A stretch of DNA of 18,672 nt, from assembly GCF_936933875.1 (NCBI RefSeq), contig NZ_CAKZIK010000009.1, forward strand, positions 1-18,672, written 5' to 3'. Within the stretch, counting starts at the first letter, position 1. Every line of letters starts with the position of its first letter. The translations under genes and the position numbers were made by a program. This DNA comes from an uncultured Chryseobacterium sp. (GTDB lineage Bacteria > Bacteroidota > Bacteroidia > Flavobacteriales > Weeksellaceae). Shown here in pieces: positions 7,955-14,518 of the stretch. Under the pieces are notes generated by a model that was given only the letters and a program-made list of their open reading frames with translations, was not told where the DNA came from and did not search any database.

Positions 7955-8584
7955 TTAGATGGATGTAAGTTTCTCTATAGTCAATCGGGTTTCCTCTTTC
8001 AGTTCTTCAATTCCGGCATTGTTATAAATGATGAAATCTGCGAGTTTGCATTTGTCTTTTTCAGACATTTGCTTATCCATTATTGTTTCGACTTCACGGT
8101 AGGTTTTGCCGTCTCTGTCCATTACTCTTTTGATGCGAAGGTTGTCTTCCGCGGTTACCAGAACAGATTTATAGCAATCTTTATTCAAGCCTAATTCAAA
8201 GAGAAGGGCTGTTTCTTTAAAAATAAATTCAGAAGTTTGTTTTGAAATCCAGCTTTCGAAATCATATTTTACCGCGGGATGAATCGTGCCGTTCAGTTTT
8301 TCGCGAAGTTTATCATTCTCGAAAATAAGCGAAGCAACAAATTTTCTGTTGTATTCTCCATTTTCGTCATAAGCTTCATCACCGAGAAGTTCTTTGATTC
8401 TTTGTTTCAGAAATTCATCATCATTTACAATCTCCTTTGCACGGATGTCCGAATAATAAACAGGATAGCCCATTTCTTCGATAAATTTTGCAACAGTAGA
8501 TTTCCCGGAGCCAATTCCTCCGGTTAAACCGACAATCTTCGGTTCGGGTTCAGGCGATGTCGTCCCGCCTTCGTTAGTTTCCAT
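7955..8584 (-). CDS. coaE: dephospho-CoA kinase
   Basis: CoaE phosphorylates the 3'-OH of dephospho-CoA with ATP, the last step of coenzyme A synthesis, in the cytoplasm. The protein is 209 residues, about the normal size. The P-loop GGIGSGKST is at 22-30, followed by the typical YPVYYSDIRAKEIV region, GTIHPAVKYDFESW and the late segments ALLFELGLNKDCYKSVLVTA and RDGKTYREVETIMDKQMSEKDKCKLADFIIYN. Family members usually start just before the GLTGG strand; here a 14-residue Glu/Pro/Gly/Thr-rich extension (METNEGGTTSPEPE) precedes it, with unusually GC-rich codons. No other start codon lies in frame nearer the P-loop. The gene is convergent with the protease and follows the MBL gene after 54 nt, with its own candidate -7 element. 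Confidence 0.95.
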   Translation of the reverse strand: METNEGGTTSPEPEPKIVGLTGGIGSGKSTVAKFIEEMGYPVYYSDIRAKEIVNDDEFLKQRIKELLGDEAYDENGEYNRKFVASLIFENDKLREKLNGTIHPAVKYDFESWISKQTSEFIFKETALLFELGLNKDCYKSVLVTAEDNLRIKRVMDRDGKTYREVETIMDKQMSEKDKCKLADFIIYNNAGIEELKEETRLTIEKLTSI

Positions 8585-8605
8585 AATGTTTTAAAATAAT
8601 TGGGT

Positions 8606-8613
8606 CAAAGATA
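8606..8613 (-). promoter_or_regulatory. candidate -7 element (TATCTTTG) for coaE
   Basis: The minus strand reads TATCTTTG, a full match to TAnnTTTG, 21 nt before the coaE ATG in a 54-nt intergenic gap. No -33 TTG is seen at normal spacing. Confidence 0.4.
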
Positions 8614-8638
8614 TGAAAATGCAGAAAACTGCTTTTTT

Positions 8639-9505
8639 TTAATAACCAAATACGTCGTTAAACTTCAAATGTTCATCCACGCGAACTCCTTTTTCAGTCA
8701 TTTTCAAACTTACGAGTTCGTTGTGCGCATCGTGTTCAAGAAAAATTAAATATTCATTGTCAACACACTGTTTCAGGAATTTGTCTTTTTCTTCCATCGT
8801 AAGGAGTGGACGCGTATCGTAACCCATTACATAAACCAAAGGAACGTGCCCCGCTGTTGGAATTAAATCTGCCACAAAAACAATCGTTTTTTCCTGATAC
8901 TGAATTACCGGAAGCATCTGTTTTTCAGTATGTCCGTCCACAAAGATCACGTCCATTTTCAGATCGGGAGCAAAGCCGTAATTTCCTGTCGTTGGAAGTG
9001 GAAGATAGTTTAATTGTCCACTTTCCTGTATTGGGATAATATTTTCTTTCAGGAAGCTCGCTTTTTCACGTGGATTGGGTTTTGTCGCCCATTCCCAATG
9101 GTTTTCATTCGTCCAGAACTGTGCATTTTTGAAAGCTGGTCTATACCCGGTTTTATCGTCATTCCACTCAATTGCTCCACCGCAATGGTCGAAATGAAGG
9201 TGTGTCAGGAACACATCAGTAATATCATCTTTCACAAAGCCATATTTCGCAAGGTTTTTCTCTAAAGTATCATTTCCGTATAGAGAATAATGTCCAAAAA
9301 ATTTATCATCCTGCTTGTTTCCGAGTCCACAGTCAATCAAAATCAGTTTTTTGCCGTCTTCAACAAGCAAAGAGCGCATTCCCATTTCGATGAGGTTTTT
9401 TTCGTCTGCCGGATTGGTCTTTTCCCAAATAGATTTCGGAACCACGCCAAACATTGCTCCTCCGTCCAATTTAAAATTTCCGCACTGTATAGGATAAAGT
9501 TTCAT
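8639..9505 (-). CDS. MBL-fold metallo-hydrolase
   Basis: A 288-residue metallo-beta-lactamase-fold hydrolase with a complete two-metal site: T101-HLHFDH (H102, H104, D106, H107), H192 in VDGHTEKQ, D213 in FVADLIPTAGH and H258 in FLEHDAH. There is no signal peptide, so it is probably cytoplasmic. The long insertion after the HxHxDH motif (GAIEWNDDKTGYRPAFKNAQFW and on) resembles lactonase-like members of the fold, such as acyl-homoserine lactonases, but that alone does not settle the substrate. The fold also serves many other hydrolases. Neighbours (coaE downstream, the small ORF and ruvB upstream) give no clear functional link. A one-mismatch -7 (TAAATTAG) lies upstream of its ATG. Confidence 0.88.
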   Translation of the reverse strand: MKLYPIQCGNFKLDGGAMFGVVPKSIWEKTNPADEKNLIEMGMRSLLVEDGKKLILIDCGLGNKQDDKFFGHYSLYGNDTLEKNLAKYGFVKDDITDVFLTHLHFDHCGGAIEWNDDKTGYRPAFKNAQFWTNENHWEWATKPNPREKASFLKENIIPIQESGQLNYLPLPTTGNYGFAPDLKMDVIFVDGHTEKQMLPVIQYQEKTIVFVADLIPTAGHVPLVYVMGYDTRPLLTMEEKDKFLKQCVDNEYLIFLEHDAHNELVSLKMTEKGVRVDEHLKFNDVFGY

Positions 9506-9601
9506 AAAAGTTGAATTTGAGACTAATTTACAGAATTACATCAACCCCTCAAAATTAAAAAATCATTTTGAAACATCTTTTTCTGAAAACATAAAACTGA
9601 C

Positions 9602-9745
9602 TTATTCAGGCTGAATATTTTGGCGAATTGAGCTCATTTTCTCCGCGATTTTCTTTGCATTTTCATCTGAAGATTTGGAAAGTTCTTTGATGATATTTTG
9701 GTAATCTTCGTCCTTTAGGTTGGAACAAACATTTTCAATTTTCAA
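9602..9745 (-). CDS. small ORF without ATG after ruvB (47 codons, possibly a decayed gene)
   Basis: Right after ruvB, the minus strand has a frame ending at TAA (9604-9602). It reads CSNLKDEDYQNIIKELSK, then SSDENAKKIAEKMSSIRQNIQPE: charged, helical and coding-like. The frame is open back to a TAA near 9785 but has no ATG. The nearest possible start is a TTG at 9745-9743; ATGs just upstream are in other frames and hit stops quickly. The 5' part is an AT-rich tract of ATTTTCA-like units (9731-9757), where a slippage indel could have separated an ATG from the frame. I do not recognise a family. Either it starts at TTG, coupled to the ruvB stop 15 nt away, or it is a remnant of a longer small protein. 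Confidence 0.4.
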   Translation of the reverse strand: MKIENVCSNLKDEDYQNIIKELSKSSDENAKKIAEKMSSIRQNIQPE

Positions 9746-9758
9746 TTTTTCATTTTCA
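9731..9758. repeat. short AT-rich tandem-like repeat (ATTTTCA units)
   Basis: The plus strand reads ATTTTCA at 9731-9737 and again at 9738-9744, then ATTTTTC and ATTTTCA at 9752-9758. It overlaps the junction between the ruvB stop and the small ORF and is a plausible slippage site. Confidence 0.5.
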
Positions 9759-9759
9759 A

Positions 9760-10782
9760 CTAAAACAGCTCTCCCGGATTTTTAGGTCTCGCAATTTTCA
9801 AATGTTTGTAAGCTTTTTCCGTTACTTCTCGTCCTCTCGGAGTTCGTATGATAAATCCTTCCTGAATCAAAAACGGTTCATAAACTTCCTCCAAAGTTTC
9901 AGGATTTTCGCCTAAAGAGGTTGCCAAAGCAGAAATTCCTACCGGTTTTCCTTTGAAATTTTCTATCATCACCCGCATAATTCGGTTGTCCATATCATCC
10001 AATCCGAATTCATCGACATTTAAAGAATTCAACGCGAATTTCGTGATGTTCATTTCAATTTCTCCGTTTCCTTTAATTTCAGCAAAATCACGAACTCTTC
10101 GCAATAAAGCATTGGCAATTCTCGGAGTTCCGCGACTTCTTCTTGCAATTTCAAGTGCGGCATCTTCATAAATTTTCACGCCTAAAACCCGGGCACTTCT
10201 TTCGATAATCATTCCGAGTAATTCAACCGTGTAATATTCCAGTCTTGATTGGATTCCGAATCTTGCCAACATCGGTTTTGTCAGCATTCCGCTTCGTGTT
10301 GTGGCTCCCACTAATGTAAAAGGATTCAAGCCAATCTGAACACTTCGCGCATTTGGACCGGTTTCTAGCATAATATCTATTTTGTAATCTTCCATTGCAG
10401 AATACAAATATTCCTCTACAATGGGCGATAAACGGTGAATTTCATCAATAAAAAGCACATCGTTTTCTTCAAGATTTGTCAATAATCCGGCTAAACTTCC
10501 GGGTTTATCCAAAACGGGTCCTGAAGTTATTTTACAGTTTACACCCAATTCTTTGGCAATAATGTGAGCAAGTGTTGTTTTTCCCAAACCTGGAGGTCCG
10601 TGTAAAAGAACGTGGTCTAAAGCATTTCCACGGTTTTTTGCGGCAGCAACAAAAACTTCGAGGTTGTCCAAAGTCTTTCTTTGCCCTTCAAAATCCTTAA
10701 AGCTTTGCGGACGGATTTGTTCCTCCTGCATCAATTCGTCATCAGAAAAATTATCCTTATCTGGATGTAAAAAGTCCGGCAT
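9760..10782 (-). CDS. ruvB: Holliday junction branch migration ATPase RuvB
   Basis: RuvB is the hexameric AAA+ motor that, with RuvA, drives branch migration of Holliday junctions in recombination and repair. At 340 residues it has the family's normal length. Seen in order: the N-terminal RPQSFKDFEGQ segment (24-34), Walker A GPPGLGKTT (62-70), Walker B FIDEIH (111-116, D113/E114), the GATTRSGMLTKPMLARFG segment (158-175) with sensor and finger Arg, and the winged-helix end (GISALATSLGENPETLEEVYEPFLIQEGF-type and RTPRGREVT). The frame ends RPKNPGELF. It is divergent from hutI with a 71-nt gap that holds both promoters. ruvA and ruvC are not in the window. Confidence 0.97.
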   Translation of the reverse strand: MPDFLHPDKDNFSDDELMQEEQIRPQSFKDFEGQRKTLDNLEVFVAAAKNRGNALDHVLLHGPPGLGKTTLAHIIAKELGVNCKITSGPVLDKPGSLAGLLTNLEENDVLFIDEIHRLSPIVEEYLYSAMEDYKIDIMLETGPNARSVQIGLNPFTLVGATTRSGMLTKPMLARFGIQSRLEYYTVELLGMIIERSARVLGVKIYEDAALEIARRSRGTPRIANALLRRVRDFAEIKGNGEIEMNITKFALNSLNVDEFGLDDMDNRIMRVMIENFKGKPVGISALATSLGENPETLEEVYEPFLIQEGFIIRTPRGREVTEKAYKHLKIARPKNPGELF

Positions 10783-10800
10783 TAAAATCTTGATTTACCT

Positions 10801-10808
10801 CAAAGGTA
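10801..10808 (-). promoter_or_regulatory. candidate -7 element (TACCTTTG) for ruvB
   Basis: The minus strand reads TACCTTTG, a full match to TAnnTTTG, 18 nt before the ruvB ATG. A TTTTG upstream (10824-10820) is too close to serve as a standard -33. The element sits in the 71-nt gap shared with the divergent hutI. Confidence 0.45.
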
Positions 10809-10853
10809 AGATTTTTGGGCAAAATTCTGAAATTGAATTTGTAAATTGGCGCT

Positions 10854-12092
10854 ATGAAACTAATTGGTCCTTTTAAGCAAATTGTGACACTTGCGAATCT
10901 TCCTTTACGCGGAAAAATATCAGATGAACAGCTAGAAATTGTTGCAAACGGCGGAATTTTAATAAATGAAGAAAATAAAATTGAAAGCGTTGGAAATTTT
11001 GAAGAATTAAAAGCTACTGTCATGCTGAGCGAAGTCGAAACATCTGTTGAAGAAATTACCGGAGATAAAATTGTTTTGCCCGCTTTCATCGATGCACATA
11101 CGCATATTTGTTTTGGTGGAAACCGTGCAAATGATTTTGCAATGCGCAATGCAGGAAAAACATATCTTGAAATTGCTGAAGCAGGAGGTGGAATCTGGAG
11201 CTCTGTTCAACACACACGACAAGCTTCTGAAGAGGAATTGCTGAAAACTTTACTTGAACGAATTGAAAGTCTCGTTGCGCTCGGAATTACCACGATTGAG
11301 ATAAAATCCGGATATGGTTTGAACGAAAGAGAAGAAATTAAAATGCTTCGAACCATTAAAAAAGCGCAGGAAAAAACAGCTGCAACATTGGTTCCGACCT
11401 GTCTTGCAGCGCATTTAAAACCAAAAGATTTTACAGGGACAACCAAAGATTATTTGGAATATGTTTTTGATGAGATCCTTCCTGAAGTAAAGGAAGAAAA
11501 TCTCGCGAAACGTGTTGATATTTTTATTGAGAAATCCGCATTTCAGCCTGAAGAAAGTAAAGAATTTCTGCTTAAAACTAAAGTTTTAGGTTTTGATATT
11601 ACGGTTCATGCAGACCAATTTACACCCGGAAGTTCACGCATTGCTGTTGAAGTTGGAGCGCTTTCTGCAGACCATTTGGAAGCTACTTCCGATGAGGATA
11701 TTGAATTTATCGCAAAATCTGAAACGGTTGCAACAGCGCTTCCCGGCGCAAGTTTGGGATTGGGAGAACCTTTCACGGCGGCACGAAAATTATTGGATGC
11801 AGGTGCAATTTTAGCAATTGCGAGTGATTGGAATCCGGGTTCTGCTCCTATGGGAAATCTCATTACGCAGGCTTCCATTTTGGCAACTTATGAAAAACTC
11901 ACGACTGCCGAAGTTTTATCCGGCATTACATTCCGTGCAGCGAAAGCTTTGAATTTGAATGACAGAGGGATTTTAGAAAAAGGTAAAAAAGCTGATTTTG
12001 CTGTGTTCGATACTGATAATTTTCAGAATGTACTGTATCATCAGGGAAGTTTGAAGGCGAGTTCGGTTTATATTGACGGTAAAAAAATGTGA
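10854..12092 (+). CDS. hutI: imidazolonepropionase
   Basis: HutI hydrolyses 4-imidazolone-5-propanoate to N-formimidoyl-L-glutamate, the third step of histidine degradation, in the cytoplasm. The 412-residue protein is an amidohydrolase with metal ligands H82 and H84 (FIDAHTHICFGGNR), H252 (ITVHADQF) and D325 (ASDWNPGSAP), plus H274 (SADHLE) and the substrate loop SGYGL (152-156). Between the N-terminal beta domain (ending GNFEELKA) and the strand before HxH there is an extra stretch, TVMLSEVETS (55-64). It is encoded by a sequence resembling a known intergenic repeat (11018-11046). hutG follows after only 3 nt. A one-mismatch -7 (TAAATTGG, 10842-10849) ends 4 nt before the ATG, so a leaderless mRNA is possible. 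Confidence 0.95.
   Translation: MKLIGPFKQIVTLANLPLRGKISDEQLEIVANGGILINEENKIESVGNFEELKATVMLSEVETSVEEITGDKIVLPAFIDAHTHICFGGNRANDFAMRNAGKTYLEIAEAGGGIWSSVQHTRQASEEELLKTLLERIESLVALGITTIEIKSGYGLNEREEIKMLRTIKKAQEKTAATLVPTCLAAHLKPKDFTGTTKDYLEYVFDEILPEVKEENLAKRVDIFIEKSAFQPEESKEFLLKTKVLGFDITVHADQFTPGSSRIAVEVGALSADHLEATSDEDIEFIAKSETVATALPGASLGLGEPFTAARKLLDAGAILAIASDWNPGSAPMGNLITQASILATYEKLTTAEVLSGITFRAAKALNLNDRGILEKGKKADFAVFDTDNFQNVLYHQGSLKASSVYIDGKKM
11018..11046. repeat. repeat-like insertion inside the hutI coding sequence
   Basis: The core CATGCTGAGCGAAGTCGAAA (11021-11040) matches, from memory, a short imperfect-palindrome repeat common between genes in Bacteroidota and some other phyla (typical form CATGCTGAGC, GAAGTCGAAG, CATC). 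The opposite strand reads the tell-tale CFDFAQHDS. Here it sits in frame and contributes about ten residues to HutI (55-64) between the N-terminal domain and the TIM-barrel. The imperfect stem ATGCT/AACAT has one mismatch. Confidence 0.55.
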
Positions 12093-12095
12093 TTT

Positions 12096-13010
12096 ATGAT
12101 TTGGGAAGGACGTTTTGATGGTGAAGAACCTTTGTATCACAGAATTTTCCAAAGAGTTTCTGTGGAAAACAACTACGAAAATATTAAAACTAAAGATTTC
12201 GTTTTGCATGGTTTTGCTGTTGATGAAGGTGTACGAAGAAATAAAGGCAGAGTAGGAGCCAAAGATGCTCCTGATATTATCCGTAAAAACTCTGCTAATT
12301 TTCCTGTAATAAATTATGAATTTGTTTTAAAAGATTTCGGAAATGTTGAATGTAAAGACGGTGATCTCGAAAAAGCGCAGGAAGAACTCGCTGAAAAAGT
12401 TTCAGTTTGTTTAAATAAAGGTGGAAAATCGTTAGTTTTCGGAGGAGGTCATGAAGTGACTTTCGCACATTATTCCGGGATTAGAAAAGCTTTTCCCAAC
12501 AAGAAAATTGGTATCATTAATATTGATGCCCATTTCGATAACCGCGAACCTGAAAATGGAGTAGGAGCAAGTTCCGGAACAGGATTTTGGCAAATTGCGC
12601 AGGAAAGCGAAATTCATTCGTTGCATATCGGAATTCAACTCAACTCAAATACGCTGAAATTATTTGATACTGCCCATCAATATGGAATGAAATACATTCT
12701 TGCCGAAGAAATTTTCTTTGAAAATTTACCATCCATTTATCAAAGGATTGATGAATTGCTTAACGAAGTTGATGTCCTTTATCTCACTATTTGTATGGAT
12801 GTTTTCAATGCTGCTCAAGCTCCCGGAGTTTCGGCTTTGGCTTATAACGGTATTTTTGCAGATGCTACTTTTATGCATTTTCTCAGACATATTTTGAAGA
12901 ATGAAAAACTCATTGCAATGGATGTTGCAGAAGTAAATCCATCGTATGATATCGCTGACAGAACTGCACGTTTGGCAGCATCTTTGGTGGATGAGTGGTG
13001 GATGATTTAA
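12096..13010 (+). CDS. hutG: formimidoylglutamase (ureohydrolase family)
   Basis: A 304-residue member of the arginase/ureohydrolase family. Next to hutI (3-nt gap) the likely reaction is hydrolysis of N-formimidoyl-L-glutamate to glutamate and formamide. Metal-site motifs: FGGGHEVTFAHY (H119), INIDAHFDNR (D144, H146, D148) and YLTICMDVFNAAQAPGVSA. In the last motif the family normally has S-x-D-x-D; here the first Asp is Cys233 and the second is Asp235. In rat arginase the first Asp (D232) bridges both manganese ions, so this is a notable change, though it may be shared by the Bacteroidota subgroup. The late GAMDVAEVNP-type segment (MDVAEVNPSYD, 275-285) carries the usual Glu279. The name rests on context plus family. 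Confidence 0.85.
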   Translation: MIWEGRFDGEEPLYHRIFQRVSVENNYENIKTKDFVLHGFAVDEGVRRNKGRVGAKDAPDIIRKNSANFPVINYEFVLKDFGNVECKDGDLEKAQEELAEKVSVCLNKGGKSLVFGGGHEVTFAHYSGIRKAFPNKKIGIINIDAHFDNREPENGVGASSGTGFWQIAQESEIHSLHIGIQLNSNTLKLFDTAHQYGMKYILAEEIFFENLPSIYQRIDELLNEVDVLYLTICMDVFNAAQAPGVSALAYNGIFADATFMHFLRHILKNEKLIAMDVAEVNPSYDIADRTARLAASLVDEWWMI

Positions 13011-13029
13011 CGATGAAATAATAATTTTA

Positions 13030-14325
13030 ATGAAAAAAACAGTTCAAAATAAATTACAGAAATCAGAAGAAGCATTTCAGCAGTGGAAGAACGTATCTTT
13101 TGCTGAAAGACAAAAATTGTTGGCAAAACTTGCTAAAATTTTACTGAAAAGAAAACAGGAGTTTGGCGAAATCATTACCAAGGAAATGAATAAGCCAATT
13201 ACACAATCCATCGCTGAAATTGAAAAATGCGCCGGAATGATTGAGTATTATTCTAAAGCGGAAAATATTCTAAAACCTGAAAAAGTAAAAACCGACCTCA
13301 AAATTTCAGAAATTCATCATGAACCTTTAGGTGTTATTCTAGGGGTGATGCCGTGGAATTTTCCTTTTTGGCAAGCTTTAAGATTTGCAACTCCTACGAT
13401 TCTTGCAGGAAACGTTATTGTTTTGAAACATGCATCGATTTGTGCAAAAAGTGGCGATATGATGCAGAAGATTTTCGAAGAAGCAGGTTTTCCGAAAGGT
13501 GTTTTTACGCATTTGAAAATTTCTCATGATGAAGTTGAGGAAATGATTGCCAATCCAATTATTAAAGCGGTTTCTTTAACCGGAAGTGAAGGCGCAGGTA
13601 GAAAAATAGCAGAAAGTGCCGGTAGAAATCTTAAGAAGTGCGTTTTGGAATTGGGCGGAAGCGATTCCTTTATTGTTTTGGAAGATGCCGATTTAAAACA
13701 AGCTGCGAAAGATGCTGCTTTGGCAAGACTTCAAAACTGTGGACAAACTTGTGTTGCTGGAAAGAGATTCATCATTCATTCTAAAATATACAAGGAATTT
13801 CTGAAAAAATTTGTAGAAGAATACAAAAAGTATCAACCCGGGAATCCTTCTGACAAAAATACTAACCTTGGTTTAATGGCCCGCGAAGATTTAGCTTCTG
13901 ACCTCGAAAAGCAATACAGAAAAGCCTTGAAAAACGGTGCTGAAATCATTGTTCCTTTGAAATCGGTAGGAAATATGGCTTTTGAACCTGGACTTATTTT
14001 AATGAATAAAAATAACCCTGTTCTATCAGAAGAGTTTTTCGGTCCGCTTGGAATGGTTTTTAAAGCCAGCAACGATGATGATGCTTTGAAAATCGCTAAC
14101 GAGTCCATGTTTGGATTGGCAAATGCAGTTTACACGAAAAGTAAGAAAAAAGCCATGTATTTTGCTGAAAATCTAGAAAGTGGAAGTGTAGCGATTAATC
14201 ACGTTTTCCGTTCAGACTGGAGAATGCCTTTTGGTGGCAGAAAAAATTCGGGCTATGGTGTGGAGCTTTCTCTGTATGCCTTGCACGAATTTACGGTAAA
14301 GAAATCCATTATTGGCGACGTATAA
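13030..14325 (+). CDS. aldehyde dehydrogenase, succinate-semialdehyde dehydrogenase type
   Basis: This 431-residue NAD(P)-dependent aldehyde dehydrogenase oxidises an aldehyde to a carboxylate. Conserved sites: oxyanion Asn110 (MPWNFPFW), cofactor Lys133 (VLKHAS), the NAD-loop GSEGAG (185-190), general base Glu207 (LELGG), nucleophile Cys241 (NCGQTCVAGKRF), and EEFFGP later. The PWNFPFWQ and VLKHAS details resemble the Sad/YneI-type succinate-semialdehyde dehydrogenases. It starts at AEEAFQQWK-like helix sequence, lacking the usual INPATGE-type strand of about 20 residues; no upstream start in frame rescues it, because hutG ends 19 nt before. It probably shares the hut transcript. The true aldehyde is not shown by the sequence. 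Confidence 0.88.
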   Translation: MKKTVQNKLQKSEEAFQQWKNVSFAERQKLLAKLAKILLKRKQEFGEIITKEMNKPITQSIAEIEKCAGMIEYYSKAENILKPEKVKTDLKISEIHHEPLGVILGVMPWNFPFWQALRFATPTILAGNVIVLKHASICAKSGDMMQKIFEEAGFPKGVFTHLKISHDEVEEMIANPIIKAVSLTGSEGAGRKIAESAGRNLKKCVLELGGSDSFIVLEDADLKQAAKDAALARLQNCGQTCVAGKRFIIHSKIYKEFLKKFVEEYKKYQPGNPSDKNTNLGLMAREDLASDLEKQYRKALKNGAEIIVPLKSVGNMAFEPGLILMNKNNPVLSEEFFGPLGMVFKASNDDDALKIANESMFGLANAVYTKSKKKAMYFAENLESGSVAINHVFRSDWRMPFGGRKNSGYGVELSLYALHEFTVKKSIIGDV

Positions 14326-14353
14326 CTCCGCGTGAGCGATGGTAACGTAAATC

Positions 14354-14394
14354 CTTTTTTCGGCGCGGCGACTTCGTCGCCGCGCCGAAAAAAG
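14354..14394. repeat. perfect 19-bp inverted repeat with 3-nt loop
   Basis: The left arm CTTTTTTCGGCGCGGCGAC (14354-14372) is exactly complementary to 14376-14394, with TTC between. After a bulged C14353 the pairing can extend by three more bases (14350-14352 with 14395-14397). No U-run follows the stem on either strand, because the T6 and A6 tracts pair with each other, so it is not a standard terminator. It could act as an RNA stabiliser or an enzyme-recognised DNA hairpin; that is inference. Confidence 0.9.
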
Positions 14395-14431
14395 ATTGCA
14401 GTGGACGTAGCGACCCGAATGAGAGAGTGGA

Positions 14432-14452
14432 GGCGCGACCGAAGGGAGCGCC
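14432..14452. repeat. short hairpin GGCGC/GCGCC inside the GC-rich element
   Basis: GGCGC (14432-14436) pairs with GCGCC (14448-14452). Inside, GA faces GA and then CC can pair with GG around a GAA loop, a layout that would allow tandem G-A pairs. It is the second structured unit of the element. Confidence 0.5.
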
Positions 14453-14489
14453 GAAAAGAACGATTGAGGGACACGCCCAAAAACAAAAA

Positions 14490-14513
14490 AAATCCCGAAA
14501 ATTTTCGGGATTT
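14490..14513. terminator. palindromic terminator for pyk and the hut-side operon
   Basis: A perfect 24-nt palindrome: AAATCCCGAAAA (14490-14501) followed by its reverse complement (14502-14513). On the minus strand it is followed by eight T (complement of 14485-14492), starting just 5 nt after the pyk stop, so it is a strong pyk terminator. On the plus strand the tail is TTTGTATTTT, so it probably also ends transcripts from the aldehyde dehydrogenase side. Confidence 0.85.
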
Positions 14514-14518
14514 GTATT

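Larger units (their letters stand above)
14326..14480. repeat. GC-rich structured intergenic element
   Basis: I count 91 G/C in 155 nt (59%), far above the AT-rich genes on both sides. The element begins right after the aldehyde dehydrogenase stop and ends before the pyk terminator. It holds a perfect 19-bp hairpin (14354-14394), a smaller hairpin (14432-14452), and a related pair of segments: GCGCCG, A-run, GATTG at 14382-14398 and at 14448-14466. Its reading in any frame is Arg-rich and not protein-like. It resembles GC-rich intergenic repeats I remember from Flavobacteriia genomes, possibly REP/MITE-like. No transposase is nearby. Confidence 0.65.

Noticed and set aside
8621..8640. Hairpin GCAG-AAAA-CTGC followed by eight T, as a terminator
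   Set aside because: The T-run follows the stem on the plus strand, but both flanking genes (coaE and the MBL gene) are on the minus strand, where the tail is only ATTTTC and the stem just 4 bp.
10757..11149. A 130-codon minus-strand frame across the ruvB-hutI gap
   Set aside because: It overlaps the start of ruvB on the same strand in another frame and is antisense to hutI. It passes through both promoter regions, and part of it is the reverse reading of the repeat inside hutI.
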